From Bacillota bacterium (lineage in GTDB: Bacteria > Bacillota > Clostridia > Christensenellales > SZUA-584), in NCBI GenBank assembly GCA_023397655.1, contig JAEWTW010000058.1, forward strand, positions 1 to 64,000: a stretch of 64,000 bases of DNA. The letters run 5' to 3'. The notes under the pieces were generated by a model. That model did not search any database. It saw nothing but the letters and a program-made list of their open reading frames with translations, and was not told the origin of the DNA. Positions 59,938 through 64,000 of this stretch are shown here, piece after piece. Within the stretch, counting starts at the first letter, position 1; each line of letters starts with the position of its first letter. A program made the translations under genes and the position numbers.

Positions 59938-62304
59938 ATGGACATGACAATTAACAATATTGATTCGTTGGATCAGAGCGAAAGAATCAAGAAGCTAAAG
60001 ACGCAGCTTTTTGAGGAGAAACGGTACGCATCCATTGAACAGGCCCGGATCATCACCGAAGTGTATCAGCAGAACCCGGGCAAGCCGGTCAACATACTGC
60101 GGGCTATGGCACTGAAAGCATCGCTGGAACGTATTCAGATACGCATCGACCCGGGCGAACTCATTGTGGGTAATCGTACGGCGGGTATTCGTGCGGGGGT
60201 CATATTCCCCGAGTCAGGCTTAAGCTGGGTGAACGATGAGATCGAAACACTTCCCACGCGCGAGCAGGACCGTTTTGAAGTAAGGCCGGAGGATATAGAA
60301 GTGTTCCGCCGTGACATACTCACCTTCTGGCAGGGGCGGACGCTGGAAGACGTACTGAACGACCGGATTGGCGATGAGATGAAGGCCATCGGCAAGGTCG
60401 CCAAGATCAATCAGACGGATCACGCGCAGGGGCACATCTGCCCGGATACGCCCGCGTGGCTCAAATACGGTCCGGCAGGCATTTCAGATAGGGCGCGGCG
60501 TTACCGTGAGAGCAACGCAGATAAAGCATCCTTTTATGAGGGCGTGGAGATGGCCATGCAGGGAGCCAGCACGTTTATGGTGAGATATGCCAATCTCGCG
60601 GAGGAACTGTCACAAAACCCGGATTACGATACCGCCGAAATGCTTGAGACCGCCCACATCTGCAGAAAGCTGGCCTCTGATCCGCCAGAGACATTCCACG
60701 AAGCAGTTCAGTGCGCATGGTTCTTGTCTGTGCTGCTGCAGATGGAATCCAACGCCTCGTCGTTTTCGCCGGGACGTATGGATCAATACCTCTATCCGTA
60801 TTACAGATACGATATTGATACCGGCGTTATTACGGATGAGCGCGCGCTTGAGATTATCGAGTCTCTCTATATCAAGTTCAATCAGATCGTTTATCTCAGG
60901 AGTTCATCCAGCGCCCGGTATTTTGCCGGATTCCCCATCGGCTTTAACGTCGCGGTGGGAGGGCAGAATGCGGACGGGCAGGATGCATCCAACGAGCTTT
61001 CATATCTGTTTCTCAAGGCGCAGGAGCATTTGCGCCTGCCGCAGCCAAACCTATCCGCGAGGGTATTCTCCGGCTCGCCGCAGCACTTTCTTAAACGCTG
61101 CGCCGAGGTGATTGGATGCGGCAGCGGCATGCCGCAGCTGTTCAACGACGACGCCGTAATCCCCGCGTTGATGGATAAGGGCATCAGCGAGGGTGATGCC
61201 CGGAACTATGCGATCGTGGGATGCGTGGAACTGACCACAATGGGGAACAGTTTGGGCTGGAGCGACGCGGCCATGTTCAATCTGGTCAAGGCGCTGGAGC
61301 TGGCGCTCAACGACGGGCGCTGCCTGCTGACCGGAAAGCAGATGGGCGCGCATACCGGTACGTTGGCGGATTTTGAGACATTCAAAGACGTTGAGGAAGC
61401 GTTCCGAGCACAGATCGATTTCTTCTTTGACCGCATGATCCGTTGCTGCGAGGTGGTGGAAAAGGCGCATGCCGAAATTCTGCCGTCGCCGCTGCTGTCG
61501 GGTGTGATCGACGGATGCTTGGAAAAGGGTGTGGACGTTACCGCTGGCGGCGCGCGCTACAACCTGTCGGGCATACAGGCGATACAATGCGCCAACATCG
61601 CGGACTCACTGGCAGCGCTCAAAACGCTGGTGTATGACGAGAAGCAGGTGGACCGCAAGCAACTGTACAACGCACTGCTGAGTAACTATGAAGGCGAGGA
61701 GCTTCTGAAGCTGCGGCTGCTCAACAAAGCCCCCAAGTATGGCAATGACGTGGAATGGGTGGATGAAATCGCAAGTAAGTGGATCGAATATTTTGCGGAG
61801 CAGTTTAAAGGCTACACAAACGCCCGCGGTGGTATCTACCACGCGGGGCTGTACACCGTGTCCGCGCATGTGCCGATGGGCCGCAACGTGGGTGCGACGC
61901 CTGACGGTCGCAGTTCCGGACAGCCGTTGGCCGACGGCGGCATGTCGGCAGTGTATGGGCGCGACATGAAAGGCCCCACCGCTTTGCTGCGCTCCGTGTC
62001 GCGGATCAACTCGCGGCTGGGCAGCAACGGAACGCTGCTTAACATGAAGTTCCTGCCGTCGCTGTTTCAGACAGACGAGGGAATCGACAAATTTGTCAGC
62101 CTCATGCGCGCCTTTATTAAGCTCAATATCATCCATATTCAGTTTAACGTGGTCAATAAGGAGGATCTGCTTGCGGCCCAGCAGAATCCGGAACTGTACC
62201 GCAGCCTCACGATCCGAGTGGCCGGATATACGGCCTATTTTACCGAACTGGCGAAGGATCTGCAAAGCGAGATCATTGCGCGCACCAGCTATGGAGAGAT
62301 ATGA
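59938..62304 (+). CDS. Glycyl radical enzyme 2, dehydratase/lyase type, substrate unknown
   Basis: A 788-residue pyruvate formate-lyase-family enzyme. Radical Gly763 is in RVAGYTAYF; thiyl Cys429 and Glu431 are in GCVE. Compared with glycerol dehydratase it keeps the first histidine (QGHICPD) and the active-site Asp (GWSD), but the His-Ser pair is changed to Ser-Ser (ASSFSP). It is therefore nearer to diol dehydratases than glycyl radical enzyme 1, yet not identical, and its substrate is open. The stop overlaps the activase start, and the leader carries a tandem repeat. Confidence 0.9.
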   Translation: MDMTINNIDSLDQSERIKKLKTQLFEEKRYASIEQARIITEVYQQNPGKPVNILRAMALKASLERIQIRIDPGELIVGNRTAGIRAGVIFPESGLSWVNDEIETLPTREQDRFEVRPEDIEVFRRDILTFWQGRTLEDVLNDRIGDEMKAIGKVAKINQTDHAQGHICPDTPAWLKYGPAGISDRARRYRESNADKASFYEGVEMAMQGASTFMVRYANLAEELSQNPDYDTAEMLETAHICRKLASDPPETFHEAVQCAWFLSVLLQMESNASSFSPGRMDQYLYPYYRYDIDTGVITDERALEIIESLYIKFNQIVYLRSSSSARYFAGFPIGFNVAVGGQNADGQDASNELSYLFLKAQEHLRLPQPNLSARVFSGSPQHFLKRCAEVIGCGSGMPQLFNDDAVIPALMDKGISEGDARNYAIVGCVELTTMGNSLGWSDAAMFNLVKALELALNDGRCLLTGKQMGAHTGTLADFETFKDVEEAFRAQIDFFFDRMIRCCEVVEKAHAEILPSPLLSGVIDGCLEKGVDVTAGGARYNLSGIQAIQCANIADSLAALKTLVYDEKQVDRKQLYNALLSNYEGEELLKLRLLNKAPKYGNDVEWVDEIASKWIEYFAEQFKGYTNARGGIYHAGLYTVSAHVPMGRNVGATPDGRSSGQPLADGGMSAVYGRDMKGPTALLRSVSRINSRLGSNGTLLNMKFLPSLFQTDEGIDKFVSLMRAFIKLNIIHIQFNVVNKEDLLAAQQNPELYRSLTIRVAGYTAYFTELAKDLQSEIIARTSYGEI

Positions 62305-63200
62305 TAACAGCCAACATATTTGACATCAAGCGATTTGGAATCAACGACGGCAGTGGTATTCGTACTGTGTTGTTCATTAAAGGATGCCCATTGCGCTGTA
62401 AGTGGTGCCATAATCCCGAAGGAATATCGCCTGATATTCATCTGTGGTGTGCTGCCGGTCAATGCGTGGGCTGCAACAGCTGTGTCAACGCCTGCACGCG
62501 CGGTGCGCTCAGCGCTGACGGAAAGATGGTGAGAATCAGCAAACAGAGCTGTAATCTCTGCGGTGACTGTGTCCATGCATGCCCGACCGGGGCGATGAAA
62601 CCTGATGCGGTGCGTATGAGTGTCGATGAAGCCATGGCGGAGATAATGCGCGACGAGGTGTTCTACGGAACGGATGGCGGGGTGACGCTCAGCGGCGGTG
62701 AATGCACTGCGTCGCCCGAGTTCTCAGTGGCGGTACTGAAGGCCTGCCGGAGCCGGGGTATCCACACAGCCATCGAGACCTGCATGTATGCGTCCGAGAG
62801 CGTGATGCATGAGCTGGCGGACAATACGGACAGCATCATCGCGGACATCAAGATACTGGATGCGGACAAACATAAAGCCGCGACAGGCGTGGACAACGCG
62901 CTGATATTACGGAACTTTGAATGGCTGGCGCGCAGCGGAAAGGATTTGCTGATACGGATACCGCTGATTCCCGGTTTTACCGCCGACATCAATAATATAT
63001 CTGATATTGCCGCGTATATTGCAGGCATCAACAATCAGGTTCCGGTCGAACTCGTCAACTTTAATCCGATGTGCACCGGGAAGTATGAATCGATGCACAA
63101 AGACTTTATTGCCAATGTCCAATTAGCGCCATACACACACGTAGAGATGGAGAATTACGCCCGGATCATCAAGGATCGGGGATTGACGGTTAAATATTAA
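62301..63200 (+). CDS. Glycyl radical enzyme activase with ferredoxin domain
   Basis: A 299-residue radical-SAM activase. Cys29, Cys33 and Cys36 (CPLRCKWC) bind the SAM cluster. An inserted bacterial-ferredoxin-like domain has two four-cysteine sets: 55, 58, 61, 65 and 84, 87, 90, 94. SGGECTA is the SAM-binding GGE motif. This is the usual architecture for activases of dehydratase-type glycyl radical enzymes. It overlaps the enzyme 2 gene by four bases and must be its dedicated partner. Confidence 0.95.
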   Translation: MITANIFDIKRFGINDGSGIRTVLFIKGCPLRCKWCHNPEGISPDIHLWCAAGQCVGCNSCVNACTRGALSADGKMVRISKQSCNLCGDCVHACPTGAMKPDAVRMSVDEAMAEIMRDEVFYGTDGGVTLSGGECTASPEFSVAVLKACRSRGIHTAIETCMYASESVMHELADNTDSIIADIKILDADKHKAATGVDNALILRNFEWLARSGKDLLIRIPLIPGFTADINNISDIAAYIAGINNQVPVELVNFNPMCTGKYESMHKDFIANVQLAPYTHVEMENYARIIKDRGLTVKY

Positions 63201-63217
63201 GAAATGGGGATGACGAA

Positions 63218-64000
63218 ATGACAGCGATTCAGGAGTTTATCAGCAAAGCAAAACAAGGTGAATGCGTCTATCTTCATGATGTCAGAAAAGTATTCGATGC
63301 GGAGGGCGTCAGCGTCGTCTGCATGCTGGAGTTGTCGGGGGGCGGAGAAAGACGCTTTCAGGTCGGCCTTCCCGAACCGCAGACCGAGGATGAAAGTGAA
63401 TTCATACAGCGCTATTTCTACGCACGTATCTATAACATACTATCAATGTTGGGCGGCCGGTGTTTGACGGTATATACGGCGGGCAATCGGTACGCCTATG
63501 AGCTGGCGTCGTCGTTGGACAACGTTTTTGGTGTAAGCTTGCCGCGCAGCGAACGCAGCGGATATGCCAAGTGTCTGAACGTTACCGACCGGATCAATGC
63601 CGCGTTAGGAGCAGAGCCGTTTAGCTTCCGCGTTACAGATGAGAGAGCTATTCCCGAAGGGATGTTGCCAAAGAAGACCGCATCGGGGGATATCACCGAG
63701 GCTTTTCGTCATGCGGTGAAACGAGCGGAGAACGGTCTGATTTGCGGCATGGATGTGGGCGGAACGGATATCAAGGTGGTGGGCGCGAAAAACGGGCATG
63801 TTGACCATATCAAGGAGTATGACTGGTTCCCCGCGGCGTTTACCGGTATCGACCCTATCGTGGATACAGTGCTGCTGATGGCACGGCTGTCGCGCGCGCT
63901 GCTTTCGCTGCCGGATGATGTTCCGGCGGACGTAGCGGAGCTCCGCCGTTTGGCGCTGCAGCGTGAAGCCGCTGTAGAGGAAATGGAGCAGGCGGTTGCG
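63218..64000 (+). CDS. Large ROK-like protein, N-terminal part
   Basis: The first 261 codons of a gene that leaves the window. Residues 1-165 form a domain I do not recognise; from about 175 it shows GMDVGGTDIK, the phosphate-1 motif of ROK/ASKHA kinases. The first domain is not a helix-turn-helix of the NagC type. The gene starts 17 bases after the activase and so belongs to the glycyl radical enzyme 2 operon. It could be a sugar kinase or sugar sensor linked to the radical enzyme. Confidence 0.65.
   Translation, partial: MTAIQEFISKAKQGECVYLHDVRKVFDAEGVSVVCMLELSGGGERRFQVGLPEPQTEDESEFIQRYFYARIYNILSMLGGRCLTVYTAGNRYAYELASSLDNVFGVSLPRSERSGYAKCLNVTDRINAALGAEPFSFRVTDERAIPEGMLPKKTASGDITEAFRHAVKRAENGLICGMDVGGTDIKVVGAKNGHVDHIKEYDWFPAAFTGIDPIVDTVLLMARLSRALLSLPDDVPADVAELRRLALQREAAVEEMEQAVA

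Noticed and set aside
1..64000. CRISPR arrays, tRNA or rRNA genes
   Set aside because: No regularly spaced repeats, cloverleaf-like genes with CCA-type ends or rRNA segments were recognised on either strand.

Overview
The window looks like the chromosome of an anaerobic, mid-G+C member of the Bacillota, probably class Clostridia. The evidence is a clostridial-type L13 start, HelD, RarA and CoaX, strong AGGAGG ribosome binding sites with occasional TTG/GTG starts, CUT2-type sugar ABC importers with YesM/YesN-type two-component control, and two oxygen-sensitive glycyl radical enzymes with their radical-SAM activases. I cannot name a genus. No rRNA, tRNA, CRISPR array or prophage was seen.

Region 1 (1-10.5 kb) is mostly housekeeping: the start of rplM, an MFS permease, rarA, an ECF substrate-binding subunit next to coaX (probably pantothenate uptake plus CoA synthesis), homoserine dehydrogenase, two small cupins, an MBL-fold hydrolase with an XRE regulator, an orphan holin-like protein and an aldehyde dehydrogenase.

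Region 2 (10.5-36.3 kb) is one long sugar locus on the plus strand. A YesN/YesM pair is followed by a sugar-binding lipoprotein, a DUF4432-type epimerase-like protein, a zinc alcohol dehydrogenase, a cyclase-family hydrolase, a permease, two DapA/KDG-aldolase-family lyases, an RpiB-like isomerase, a split transketolase, an over-long transaldolase-like protein, a D-2-hydroxyacid dehydrogenase, a KDG-kinase-like PfkB protein, a Gfo/Idh/MocA oxidoreductase and a ureidoglycolate-lyase-like protein. It ends with an importer that has two permeases, one normal and one degenerate double ATPase, and two tandemly duplicated binding proteins. Several hairpins, some with U-tracts, lie in front of genes inside the locus and suggest attenuation or processing. 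The substrate is not identifiable from sequence; a 2-keto-3-deoxy-acid branch and a transketolase/transaldolase branch are both implied.

Region 3 (36.6-47.6 kb) holds helD, then a LacI-type regulon: a CNVP-type GH4 phospho-beta-glycosidase, a ROK kinase, a HAD phosphatase, the LacI regulator, a second GH4 enzyme with a CHEI motif and an M24-fold protein that has lost metal ligands. A 1,018-bp AT-rich element with terminal inverted repeats and a perfect 8-bp target duplication sits directly after it. It carries a lipoprotein gene and a broken small gene but no transposase.

Region 4 (46.8-64 kb) contains glycyl radical enzyme 1 with a divergently transcribed short activase and a ROK kinase, DeoR and AraC regulators, a second CUT2 importer followed by an AroE-like dehydrogenase lacking the shikimate serines, a UPF0303/HbpS-like protein and a C_GCAxxG_C_C protein, then glycyl radical enzyme 2 with a ferredoxin-type activase and the start of a large ROK-like protein. 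A 14-bp palindrome, TGTAATGCATTACA, lies just after the -10 box of three promoters (GH4, lacI and the second importer), so one LacI protein probably controls genes 14 kb apart.
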